Source: Alphaproteobacteria bacterium
Lineage (GTDB): Bacteria; Pseudomonadota; Alphaproteobacteria; VGEJ01
Direction of reading: 5' to 3'
Length of the DNA: 7,741 bases
NCBI GenBank assembly: GCA_016869335.1
Contig: VGEJ01000113.1
Location: forward strand, 1-7,741
Shown piece after piece: positions 1-6,821 of the stretch; position 1 is the first letter of the stretch, and each line of letters begins with the position of its first letter. The notes under the pieces are model-generated. The model saw only the letters and a list, made by a program, of their open reading frames with translations, had not been told where the DNA came from and searched no databases. A program made the position numbers and the translations under genes.

Positions 1-1227
1 CTGATCGAGGTGGCCGATGGGACGAACCTCGCCGGAAAGGCCGACCTCGCCGAAGAACACGCTGTCTTCGGGCGCCGCCGCGCCGCTCTGCGCCGAGAGG
101 AGCGCGGCGGCGACCGCGAGATCGGCGGCGGGCTCGGTGATGCGCAGGCCGCCGGCGACATTGAGGTATACATCGCTCGTGGCGAGCTGTACGCCACAGC
201 GCGCCTCGAGCACGGCGAGGAGCATTGCGAGCCGGCCGGCGTCCCAGCCGACCACGGCGCGCCGCGGTGCGGAGAAGGGCGAGGGCGCCACCAACGCCTG
301 GATCTCAACGAGCAGGGGGCGCGTGCCCTCGATCCCGGCGAAGATCGCGTTGCCGCAAACGCGCGCGCGGCGCCCGGCAAGGAACAGCGCTGAGGGATTG
401 GTCACCTCCTGCAACCCGGCGCCGGTCATCTCGAAGATGCCGATTTCGTCGGCGGCGCCGTAGCGGTTCTTCACCGCGCGGAGGATGCGGAACTGGTGGC
501 CGCGCTCGCCCTCGAAGTAGAGCACGGTATCGACCATGTGCTCCAGCACGCGTGGTCCGGCGATCAACCCTTCTTTGGTGAGGTGCCCGATCAGCATGGC
601 GATGCTGCCGCGCTGCTTAGCGACCTGGATCAGCGCCTGGGCGCTCGCTCGCACCTGCGTTACCGAGCCGGGCGCTGAGTCGATCGAATCGACGTACATG
701 GTCTGTATCGAATCGATGACGAACGCCTCGGGCGGCGGCGTTCGCTCGATCGTCGTGACGATATCGCGGACGCTACTCGCGGCGGCGAGGTCGAGCGGCG
801 CATCGACAATGCCGAGGCGGCGGGCGCGGCCGCGGATCTGGGTCAATGCTTCCTCGCCGGTCACGTAGACGCCGGAATGGCCACGGCGCGCGAGGCCGGC
901 CATTGCCTGCAACAGCACCGTGGACTTGCCGATGCCGGGATCGCCGCCAATCAGGAGCGTCGAGCCGGGCACGAAGCCGCCGCCCACCACCCGGTCGAGC
1001 TCGCCGATGCCCGACAGCAGCCGCGGCGGCTCGGGACTCTCGCCGGCCAGCGGTTCGACCAGGAGGGCGCGTCCCTTGCCGCGGCTCAGGCCGCGCGGGG
1101 CGCTCGCCCGCACCGCCTCGGTGGTCAACGTGTTCCACGCGCCGCACGATTCACAGCGCCCGACCCACTTCCCGCTGACCGCCCCGCATTCCTGGCAGAC
1201 ATAGCGCTCGGTGGCGGCCGCGCCCAC
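1..1227 (-). CDS. radA: DNA repair protein RadA (Sms), 3' end cut by window
   Basis: RadA is a cytoplasmic ATPase of the RecA/DnaB fold that drives branch migration in recombinational repair. The frame is open from a GTG at 1227 to the window edge, giving 409 residues; the family is about 450-460, so roughly the last 45-50 are missing. An N-terminal four-cysteine zinc finger is seen (C11, C14, C25, C28, in VCQECG and GRCESCG). Walker A is GGDPGIGKST (94-103) and Walker B ends in VIDS (170-173, D172). The RadA-specific motif reads KNRYG at 253-257, where most members have KNRFG. The Lon-protease-like C-terminal domain follows and is still in progress at FFGEVGLSGEVRPIG. The GTG start is chosen because GGGAGAAG lies 8 bases before it and there is no ATG upstream in frame before the mlaF stop. 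The gene sits 28 bases after mlaF, probably as the last visible member of the dnaB operon. Identity is near certain. Confidence 0.96.
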   Translation of the reverse strand, partial: MGAAATERYVCQECGAVSGKWVGRCESCGAWNTLTTEAVRASAPRGLSRGKGRALLVEPLAGESPEPPRLLSGIGELDRVVGGGFVPGSTLLIGGDPGIGKSTVLLQAMAGLARRGHSGVYVTGEEALTQIRGRARRLGIVDAPLDLAAASSVRDIVTTIERTPPPEAFVIDSIQTMYVDSIDSAPGSVTQVRASAQALIQVAKQRGSIAMLIGHLTKEGLIAGPRVLEHMVDTVLYFEGERGHQFRILRAVKNRYGAADEIGIFEMTGAGLQEVTNPSALFLAGRRARVCGNAIFAGIEGTRPLLVEIQALVAPSPFSAPRRAVVGWDAGRLAMLLAVLEARCGVQLATSDVYLNVAGGLRITEPAADLAVAAALLSAQSGAAAPEDSVFFGEVGLSGEVRPIGHLDQ

Positions 1228-1255
1228 TAGCGGTTCTTCTCCCGATTCGCGTCCG

Positions 1256-2041
1256 TCACGGCGCCAGGACCTCCATCTGGATCGGGCCTTGGGCATAGCC
1301 ATGGATGAACTGATCGACATAGGGGTTGTCGCTGTGGTCGATCGCGGCAACCGGCCCCGACCAGATGATTTTACCGCCGTGCAGCATGGCGACGCGGTCG
1401 GCGATCTTGCGCGCGCTCGCCATGTCGTGGGTGATCGAGAGCGCCGCGGCGCCGAGGTCGCGCACGCAGCTCACCACCAGATCGTTGATGACATCGCCCA
1501 TGATCGGGTCGAGGCCCGTGGTCGGCTCGTCGAAGAAGATGATCTCGGGCCGGGTCGCGATGGCGCGCGCCAGCGCCACGCGCTTCTTCATGCCCCCGGA
1601 GAGCGCGGCCGGCCGCAACTCCATGACGTCGGCGCCGAGCCCGACCTTGGCCAGGGTCGTTGCCGCCACCGCGCGCGCGGCGCGCCGCGACATGCCGTGC
1701 GCCTGTACCAGGCCGAAGGCCACGTTCTCCCAGACCGTGAGGCTGTCGAATAGCGCCGCGCCCTGGAACAACATGCCGATCTTGCGCACCACCCGCTCGC
1801 GCTCGGCCGCGCGAATCCCCACCATCTCGGCTCCGTCGATCTTGATGCTGCCGCACTCGGGCCGGAGCAGGCCGAGAATGCACTTGAGGAGCACCGATTT
1901 GCCGGTGCCCGAGCCGCCGATGATCACCAGCGACTCGCCCGCCGCCAGATCGAGATCGACGCCGGCCAGCACCACTTTGGCGCCGAACGCCCTGTGCACG
2001 TCGCGCAGGCTGATCTTTGGGCTCGGCGCCGGTGCGTTCAT
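1256..2041 (-). CDS. mlaF: Mla-type phospholipid ABC transporter, ATP-binding protein MlaF
   Basis: This is the cytoplasmic ATPase of a Mla (Ttg2/YrbF-like) ABC system that moves phospholipids between inner and outer membranes and helps keep outer-membrane lipid asymmetry. The 261-residue length is normal. All nucleotide-binding motifs are intact: Walker A GGSGTGKS (42-49), Q-loop Q93 in FQGAALF, signature LSGGM (147-151), Walker B IIFFDE (167-172) followed by PTTGLDP, and the switch histidine H205 in ITHD. The C-terminal QFIHGYAQGPI stretch resembles the QFxxGxxxGP tail of MlaF proteins and argues against a generic ABC ATPase. Its ATG overlaps the mlaE stop as ATGA, and no Shine-Dalgarno is seen, so translation is probably coupled to mlaE. 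The adjacent permease is its obvious partner. The exact lipid and the direction of transport cannot be read from sequence. Confidence 0.94.
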   Translation of the reverse strand: MNAPAPSPKISLRDVHRAFGAKVVLAGVDLDLAAGESLVIIGGSGTGKSVLLKCILGLLRPECGSIKIDGAEMVGIRAAERERVVRKIGMLFQGAALFDSLTVWENVAFGLVQAHGMSRRAARAVAATTLAKVGLGADVMELRPAALSGGMKKRVALARAIATRPEIIFFDEPTTGLDPIMGDVINDLVVSCVRDLGAAALSITHDMASARKIADRVAMLHGGKIIWSGPVAAIDHSDNPYVDQFIHGYAQGPIQMEVLAP

Positions 2042-2817
2042 TTGGCGAAGAACAACTCGGTGATGATGTAGTCGGCAGCGAGGATGAGGACCGAGGCGGA
2101 GACCACGGAGTTGGTCGTCGCGCGGCCGACGCCGGCGGCGCCGCCGGCGCTGTGGAAGCCGTTGTAGCAGCCCATGAGCGAGACGATGAAGCCGAACACC
2201 GCGGCTTTGACCAGGCCCGAGACGACATCAATGGTCTCGAGGAAGTCGAAGGTGTTCTTGAGGTAGGTACCGCCGTTGAAATCGAGGCGGCCGGTACCAA
2301 TCAGGAAGCCGCCCAGCACGCCGATGATGTCGGCGACGAACACCAGCGCCGGCAACATCAGGGTGCCGGCGATCAGGCGCGGCGCGACGAGATACTTGAA
2401 CGGGTTGGTCGAGAGCGTCACCAGCGCGTCGATCTGCTCGGTGACCCGCATGGTGCCGATCTCCGCCGCCATCGCCGCACCGACTCGGCCGGCGACCATG
2501 AGGCCGGCGAGCACCGGGCCGAGTTCACGGGTGATGCCGATGACGACGATCGTCGCCACGGCGCTCTCGGCATTGAAGCGAGAGCTGCCGACGTAGACCT
2601 GCAGCGCCAACACCATCCCCGTAAACACGGCGGTAAGCCCGACAACGGGCAGCGAGAAGTAGCCGATGCTGAGCATCTGGCGCCCGATCAGCAGCGGATA
2701 GATCGGTGGCGCGGCGCAGTGGTAGAGGCCATTGCCGGCAAAACGGGCGAGGCGACCCGTCGTGACGACAAAGGCGATTACCGCGCGCCCAATGCCGGCG
2801 ACGAAATGCACGAGCAT
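2038..2817 (-). CDS. mlaE: Mla-type phospholipid ABC transporter, permease MlaE
   Basis: This is the inner-membrane permease of the MlaE/YrbE family, which forms the membrane channel together with MlaF. From the ATG at 2817 it is 259 residues, the usual family size. Family hallmarks are visible: FTGMVLALQVY (66-75), GRVGAAMAAEIGTMRVTEQIDAL (110-132, given here as the EQIDAL core) and GCYNGFHSAGG near 216-226. Hydrophobic segments lie near 50-75, 85-110, 148-175, 200-217 and 237-257, with an amphipathic N-terminus (HFVAGIGRAVIAF). The frame is open 13 codons further upstream inside alr, but the ATG at 2817 fits the family N-terminus and shares one base with the alr stop (TGATG); a GTG sits one codon earlier. 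No MlaD, MlaC or MlaB gene is adjacent in this window, so the substrate-binding parts must be elsewhere or lie outside it. Confidence 0.93.
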   Translation of the reverse strand: MLVHFVAGIGRAVIAFVVTTGRLARFAGNGLYHCAAPPIYPLLIGRQMLSIGYFSLPVVGLTAVFTGMVLALQVYVGSSRFNAESAVATIVVIGITRELGPVLAGLMVAGRVGAAMAAEIGTMRVTEQIDALVTLSTNPFKYLVAPRLIAGTLMLPALVFVADIIGVLGGFLIGTGRLDFNGGTYLKNTFDFLETIDVVSGLVKAAVFGFIVSLMGCYNGFHSAGGAAGVGRATTNSVVSASVLILAADYIITELFFAK

Positions 2818-3932
2818 CACGCCCCGCCGGCCCGAGCCGTACGGTAGCGCCAGCACAAACGCCGCCCCAGGCGCGTGAGGATCTCGTAGGGAATCGTGCC
2901 TGCGGCGCGAGCAACATCCTCAATCGCGGCACCGGCGCCGATCAGCGTCGCCCATGATCCGGGTCCAACCCGCTCGGCCGGCACGGCGGAAACGTCGAGC
3001 GCTAGCAGATCCATGGACACTCGCCCGAGCAAGGGGACTCTTGTTCCGTCCACAACGGCATAGCCGACGCCGCTGAGAGAACGTGGAAGTCCGTCGGCAT
3101 AACCCACGGAAATTGTGGCGATTCGCGTCGGGAGACTGGCGCGGAAGGCGGCACCATAGCCAACCGTGTCCGGGGCGTCAATGTCGCGCACTTGAAGCAC
3201 CCGGCCGTGCAGTGACACCACGGGTCGCATCGGATTGGTCCCGCTCGGCCTCGGGTTCACGCCGTACAGCGCTATGCCCGGCCGTGCCAGGTCGAAATGA
3301 AAATTACGACCGAGGAAGATACCGGCGGAGTTGGCAAGGCTGCGGCGGGCGCCCGGGAACAGGCCCGTGGCGCGCTCAAAGCGAGCACGTTGCACGCCGT
3401 TGAGGGGATGCTCGGGCTCCTCGGCGCATGCGAGGTGGCTCATGACGAGACGAACGTGGATCCCGGCCAGGCGATCCATTTCCCGGCCCAGCGTCGCGAT
3501 CTCTCGGGGAGGAAGGCCGAGGCGGTTCATGCCGGTATCGAGGTGCACGGCCGCGGGCAGCACGCGGCCGCGCTGCCGAGCGGCCGCCGCCCATCGCGCG
3601 ATCTGGCCGAGGTCGTTGAGTGAGGGGCGCAAGCGCGCCCGGCGAAAAGCCGAGGCAGCGCGCGGCGGCAATCCGTTGAGGACATAGATGGCGGCCCGTG
3701 GCGCGACAGCGCGAACCGCCAATCCCTCGTCGTAGGTCGCGACAAAGAAACAGCGGCAGCCGGCCGCTGCCAACGCCTTGACGACGCGCCTTACGCCGAG
3801 GCCGTAGGCATCGGCCTTGACTGCTGCGCCACAGGCCGCGCCGGCAAGACGGCCCTGAAGCGTTCGGTAGTTGGCGGCGATGGCGTCGAGATCGACGGTT
3901 AGTCGCCCGCCGGCGAAGCTAGAAAGGGGCAT
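2817..3932 (-). CDS. alr: Alanine racemase
   Basis: Alr is a cytoplasmic PLP enzyme that converts L-alanine to D-alanine, feeding D-Ala-D-Ala ligation for peptidoglycan. The protein is 371 residues, normal for the family, with an N-terminal TIM-barrel and a C-terminal beta domain. The PLP lysine is K39 in VKADAYGLG. H166 (in MSHLA) and R217 (in RPGIALYG) match cofactor-contacting positions, and Y259 in GYGAAF matches the second catalytic base. The substrate-side DTGMNRLG motif is at 132-139. At the position of the carbamylated lysine of Bacillus-type enzymes there is H130, which I believe is common in alphaproteobacterial Alr. The frame extends upstream inside dnaB, but the ATG at 3932 is chosen because it gives the normal N-terminus just before GRLTVDLDAIAANY; no good Shine-Dalgarno is seen. 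It overlaps the dnaB 3' end by 14 bases, implying coupled translation. Confidence 0.95.
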   Translation of the reverse strand: MPLSSFAGGRLTVDLDAIAANYRTLQGRLAGAACGAAVKADAYGLGVRRVVKALAAAGCRCFFVATYDEGLAVRAVAPRAAIYVLNGLPPRAASAFRRARLRPSLNDLGQIARWAAAARQRGRVLPAAVHLDTGMNRLGLPPREIATLGREMDRLAGIHVRLVMSHLACAEEPEHPLNGVQRARFERATGLFPGARRSLANSAGIFLGRNFHFDLARPGIALYGVNPRPSGTNPMRPVVSLHGRVLQVRDIDAPDTVGYGAAFRASLPTRIATISVGYADGLPRSLSGVGYAVVDGTRVPLLGRVSMDLLALDVSAVPAERVGPGSWATLIGAGAAIEDVARAAGTIPYEILTRLGRRLCWRYRTARAGGA

Positions 3933-5403
3933 CGGCGGCGCTGTGGTGCCGATCCAGGTCGTGAAACCGTGTCGTCTCGCCATGGAAGTGCAGCGCGATC
4001 GTACCGGTCGGGCCGTGGCGCTGCTTGCCGATGATGATCTCGGCGACGTTGTGCGCCGCCTCCATCCGCTCCTGCCACTTGAGGTGCCCATCGGTGCCGG
4101 GCTCGGGCTGGCGCCGCTCCAGGTAGTACTCCTCGCGGTAGATGAACATCACCACATCGGCATCCTGCTCGATCGCCCCCGACTCGCGAAGGTCGGACAG
4201 AAGCGGCCGCTTGTCCTCGCGCTGTTCGACGGCGCGGCTGAGCTGGGACAGCGCCAACACGGGCACGCCAAGCTCCTTGGCCAGGGCCTTGAGCCCCTGC
4301 GTGATCTCCGAGATCTCGACCACGCGGCTGTCGTAGCGGCCCGAGGGGCGAATGAGCTGAAGGTAGTCGACCACGACAAGGCCGAGCCCATGCTGGCGCT
4401 TAAGCCGCCGCGCCCGCGTGCGCAGCGCCGAGATCGACAGCGCCGGGGTGTCGTCGATGAAGAACGGGATGGTCTCAAGTTCCTGCGCCGCCGCGACCAA
4501 ACGGCGGAAGTCCTCGGCGCCAAGCTGTCCGCGGCGCACCTTCTCGGACGCCACGTCGGCGGCTTCCGCTATGATCCGGGTGGCGATCTGTTCGGCCGCC
4601 ATCTCGAGCGAGAAGAAGCCGACCGCCGCGCCGTCGACCACCTGGGTCCGTCCGGCTTCATCGAGCTCGGCGCGGTAGGCGCGCGCGGCATTGAGGGCGA
4701 TGTTGGTGGCCAAGCTGGTCTTGCCCATCGACGGGCGCCCGGCGACGATCACCAGGTCCGATGCGTGCAGGCCGCCGAGCTTGGCGTCGAGATCGCGAAA
4801 CCCGGTCGCGACGCCGGTGAGTCGGCCGGCGCGCCGGTGCGCGGCGTCCGCGATGTCGATGGCGGCGGTGAGCACCGACTTGAAGGCGGCGAAGCCGCCG
4901 TCCGGGCGGCCCGTCTCGGCCAGCGTGTAGAGCTGCTGTTCGGCATCTTCGATCTGCTGTAGCGCGCTTTCTTCGATGCGCGCGTCGGATGCCGTCGTCG
5001 TGATCTGATCGCCGAGCCTGATGAGCGCCCGGCGTAAAGCCAGATCGTGGATGACGCGCGCGTAGTCCTCGACGCTGAACAGGCTTACCGCCGCGCCGGC
5101 CAGCCGCGCCAGGTACTGGGCGCCGCCGACCTCGGCCAACGCGTCGTCGCGGTCGAAGTAGTGCTTCAACGTGACCGGGGTCGCGATCTGGGAGCGCTCG
5201 ATCAACCGTCCCGCGGCCTCGTAGATGCGGCCGTGAACCGGCTCAAAGAAGTGCTCGGCGAGCAAGAACGAAGAGACGCGCGCATGCGCCTCATTGTCGA
5301 TCAGGAGGGCGCCGAGCAGCGCCTGCTCGGCCTCGAGATTGTGCGGCAGACTGCGATAATCGGGAAACCGTTCATCGCCCTCCTCGACGAGGGCGGGCAT
5401 CAT
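3919..5403 (-). CDS. dnaB: Replicative DNA helicase DnaB
   Basis: DnaB is the hexameric 5'-3' helicase that unwinds the chromosome at the replication fork and recruits primase. The product is 494 residues. The N-terminal collar domain begins at PHNLEAEQALLGALL (20-34). The RecA-like motor domain has Walker A GRPSMGKTS (222-230, K228), the catalytic glutamate E267 in FSLEM, Walker B VVVD (343-346), the ALSQLSR motif (384-390) and the arginine finger R462 in KQRHG. About 14 extra residues precede FSLEM relative to E. coli DnaB, and another insert follows YREEYYLERR; both look typical of alphaproteobacteria. Start choice: an upstream in-frame ATG at 5418 adds MENLH but has no Shine-Dalgarno, whereas the ATG at 5403 has GGAG nine bases before it. 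The gene heads the dnaB-alr-mlaE-mlaF-radA run and overlaps alr. Function is certain; the start is moderately sure. Confidence 0.97.
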   Translation of the reverse strand: MMPALVEEGDERFPDYRSLPHNLEAEQALLGALLIDNEAHARVSSFLLAEHFFEPVHGRIYEAAGRLIERSQIATPVTLKHYFDRDDALAEVGGAQYLARLAGAAVSLFSVEDYARVIHDLALRRALIRLGDQITTTASDARIEESALQQIEDAEQQLYTLAETGRPDGGFAAFKSVLTAAIDIADAAHRRAGRLTGVATGFRDLDAKLGGLHASDLVIVAGRPSMGKTSLATNIALNAARAYRAELDEAGRTQVVDGAAVGFFSLEMAAEQIATRIIAEAADVASEKVRRGQLGAEDFRRLVAAAQELETIPFFIDDTPALSISALRTRARRLKRQHGLGLVVVDYLQLIRPSGRYDSRVVEISEITQGLKALAKELGVPVLALSQLSRAVEQREDKRPLLSDLRESGAIEQDADVVMFIYREEYYLERRQPEPGTDGHLKWQERMEAAHNVAEIIIGKQRHGPTGTIALHFHGETTRFHDLDRHHSAADAPF

Positions 5404-5431
5404 GTGCAAGTTCTCCATCGCGAAACCATAT

Positions 5432-5462
5432 CACCGCGCTACACCTTCCGGTGTATACGGTG
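5432..5462 (-). promoter_or_regulatory. Two-part inverted repeat / hairpin in the dnaB leader
   Basis: Reading the minus strand, TACACC (5455-5450) and GGTGTA (5445-5440) form a perfect 6-base stem around a GGAA loop, which fits the GNRA tetraloop pattern. Outside it, CACCG (5462-5458) pairs with CGGTG (5436-5432), separated from the inner stem by a 2-by-3 internal loop. That gives 11 pairs in 31 bases, ending 13-14 bases before the upstream dnaB ATG and 28 before the preferred one. No run of U follows, so it is not a standard intrinsic terminator. It could be a 5'-leader RNA structure or a dyad operator. The structure is seen directly; any function is inference. Confidence 0.35.
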
Positions 5463-5498
5463 CGGGCGAGCCCTGTGGAACCTGCGGACGATTTCCAT
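5439..5498 (-). other. Possible 19-codon leader ORF upstream of dnaB
   Basis: An ATG at 5498 opens a 19-codon frame ending in TAG at 5441-5439. AGGTGGGG (5506-5499) directly precedes the ATG and could serve as a ribosome binding site with short spacing. The peptide is basic, with six Arg, three His and one Lys in 19 residues. Its last codons and stop lie within the dnaB-leader hairpin, so ribosome occupancy would compete with that fold. CCCC (5520-5517) can pair with GGGG (5502-5499), which would mask the same ribosome site. No homologue is known to me; a frame this short is easily accidental. Do not treat it as an established gene. Confidence 0.13.
5452..5479 (-). promoter_or_regulatory. Weak sigma-70-like promoter candidate for dnaB
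   Basis: On the minus strand TCCACA (5479-5474) and TATACA (5457-5452) are separated by 16 bases. Each matches 4 of 6 consensus bases of TTGACA and TATAAT. Transcription would then start inside the hairpin at 5432-5462. A promoter somewhere in the 162-base gap between cfa and dnaB is plausible, since it is the only long gap in the window, but this match is weak and could be chance. Confidence 0.2.
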
Positions 5499-5565
5499 CC
5501 CCACCTGGTCGATACCGGGGACTAAGCGCGTAGTGCCTTGTTCCGATGGTGCTTTTCGCGTTTGC

Positions 5566-6789
5566 TCAGGCCGCCGCCGCGCGTTGGGCGGCGCGCCGCT
5601 CCCACTCGAACACATAGTTGCGCGTCAGTGGCACGGCGTCGATCGCCTTGGCGAGCTGCAACTGAAACACAACGATTCCCCCGTAACGGAAGTTGGCCTC
5701 GCACCCGGCGAGGTAGAACTCCCACATGCGACAGAAGCGTTCGTCGTAGAGCGCCCGAATCCGCTCGCGGTTGGCGTTGAATCGCTGCCGCCAGGCCTTG
5801 AGCGTCTCGGCGTAATGCAATCGCAGGACCTCGACGTCGCTGACGTAGAGCCGCGCCTGCTCGACGGCGCGGAGGATCTCCGACAGCGCCGGAACGTAGC
5901 CGCCCGGGAAGATGTACTTCCGCAGCCACGGGTTGGTGGCCCCCGGTCCGTCCGCCCGCCCGATGGTGTGGAGCAGCATCACCCCACGCTCATGGAGGAG
6001 CTCGTTGACCTTGGCGAAGTACTCGCCGTAATGGCCGACGCCGACATGCTCGAACATGCCTACAGAGACGATCCGATCGAACCGCCCGCTGAGCTCGCGG
6101 TAGTCCTTGAGCTCGAAGTGGACGCGCTTGCTCAGGCCGGCCTCCGCGGCGCGGGCGGCACTCACCTTGTGCTGCTCGACCGAGAGCGTGACGCCCGTTA
6201 CCTCGGCGCCGCTGACCTCTGACAGATAGAGCGCCAAGCCGCCCCACCCCGAGCCGATATCGAGCACGCGATGGCCCGCCGAGAGCAGCAGCTTGGCTGC
6301 TATGTGCCTCTTCTTGTTCTCTTGCGCCAGCTCGAGCGGCTCGCCGGCGGACAGGTGATAGGCGCACGAGTACTGGCGGTCGCGATCGAGGAACAGGTCA
6401 TAGAGGCTGTCTGAGAGATCGTAATGGTGGGCGACGTTCTCTTGTGCCCTGCCCACCGGGTTGTATTGCTGGAGCCGGCGCGTGAGCTCACGCGCGCGCC
6501 GGCGCAGGGTCTGCATCCAGTGGCCATCGCCCCAGCCCAGGTTCATGAGCACGAGCGCGAGGAAATCATAGATGTCGCCGCCCTCGATGGTCAGCGTGCC
6601 GTCCATGAAGGCCTCGCCGACCTTGAGGCTGGGATTGAAAAAAAGCTGCCGGTGGAGCGCCCGATCCTGCAGGCGAATGGTGACGGCCGGGCCGGGCAAC
6701 CCGGCCGCCCGATGCACGCGCCCGTGGGCGTCGATCACCGTGAGGCAACCGGCCTTGATCAGCGGCCGGATCAGGCGGTCGAGCAGCAT
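5566..6789 (-). CDS. cfa: Cyclopropane-fatty-acyl-phospholipid synthase (SAM-dependent)
   Basis: This enzyme transfers a methylene group from S-adenosylmethionine to the double bond of unsaturated acyl chains in membrane phospholipids, acting at the inner face of the membrane and usually raising stress tolerance. The 407-residue protein has the small N-terminal lipid-binding domain (about 1-110, with FNPSLKVGEAFMDG) and a Rossmann methyltransferase domain with motif I VLDIGSGWGG (175-184). Residues corresponding to the bicarbonate-binding set of E. coli Cfa appear present: C142 (YSCAY), E247 (FEHVG), H274 and I276 (LHTIG) and Y326. The IFPGGYVPALSEI and FCRMWEFYLAGCEANFRYGG blocks are also typical. 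The ATG at 6789 gives the expected N-terminus, but its Shine-Dalgarno is poor. It lies 32 bases after rplI, probably in the same transcript. Other members of this family make related modified fatty acids, so the precise product is less sure than the family. Confidence 0.93.
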   Translation of the reverse strand: MLLDRLIRPLIKAGCLTVIDAHGRVHRAAGLPGPAVTIRLQDRALHRQLFFNPSLKVGEAFMDGTLTIEGGDIYDFLALVLMNLGWGDGHWMQTLRRRARELTRRLQQYNPVGRAQENVAHHYDLSDSLYDLFLDRDRQYSCAYHLSAGEPLELAQENKKRHIAAKLLLSAGHRVLDIGSGWGGLALYLSEVSGAEVTGVTLSVEQHKVSAARAAEAGLSKRVHFELKDYRELSGRFDRIVSVGMFEHVGVGHYGEYFAKVNELLHERGVMLLHTIGRADGPGATNPWLRKYIFPGGYVPALSEILRAVEQARLYVSDVEVLRLHYAETLKAWRQRFNANRERIRALYDERFCRMWEFYLAGCEANFRYGGIVVFQLQLAKAIDAVPLTRNYVFEWERRAAQRAAAA

Positions 6790-6821
6790 CGGAGCACGCC
6801 AAGTCCGAGTGGAGCCGGGGC

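Noticed and set aside
1371..2300. Minus-strand open frame of 309 codons over mlaE and mlaF in another frame
   Set aside because: It is a frame-shifted reading of two intact genes; the product is low-complexity Arg/Ala/Pro-rich.
2017..2847. Plus-strand open frame of 276 codons opposite mlaE
   Set aside because: It is an almost exact antisense shadow of mlaE, rich in Asp, Glu, Arg and His, with no family resemblance.
3933..4091. Extended N-terminus of alr reaching back into dnaB
   Set aside because: The extra 53 residues are out-of-frame dnaB sequence, unlike any Alr N-terminus; the ATG at 3932 gives the normal length.
3871..4962. Long plus-strand open frame of 363 codons opposite dnaB
   Set aside because: It is antisense to the certain dnaB gene, with a His/Arg/Gly-rich composition typical of GC-rich shadow frames and no recognisable domain.
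5472..5480. TTCCACA resembling part of a DnaA box upstream of dnaB
   Set aside because: Only the TCCACA half matches TTATCCACA; the conserved leading bases differ and no second box is nearby, so an origin or DnaA site is not supported.
5499..5520. CCCC/GGGG stem after cfa considered as the cfa terminator
   Set aside because: The stem is short with a bulge, and no U-tract follows, so it does not qualify as an intrinsic terminator.
5047..6222. Long plus-strand open frame of 391 codons across dnaB, the gap and cfa
   Set aside because: It spans two real minus-strand genes and the gap between them, has no recognisable domain, and is explained by third-position GC bias.
6790..6821. Possible terminator between rplI and cfa
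   Set aside because: The 32 bases show no stable stem with a following T-run on the minus strand; read-through is more likely.
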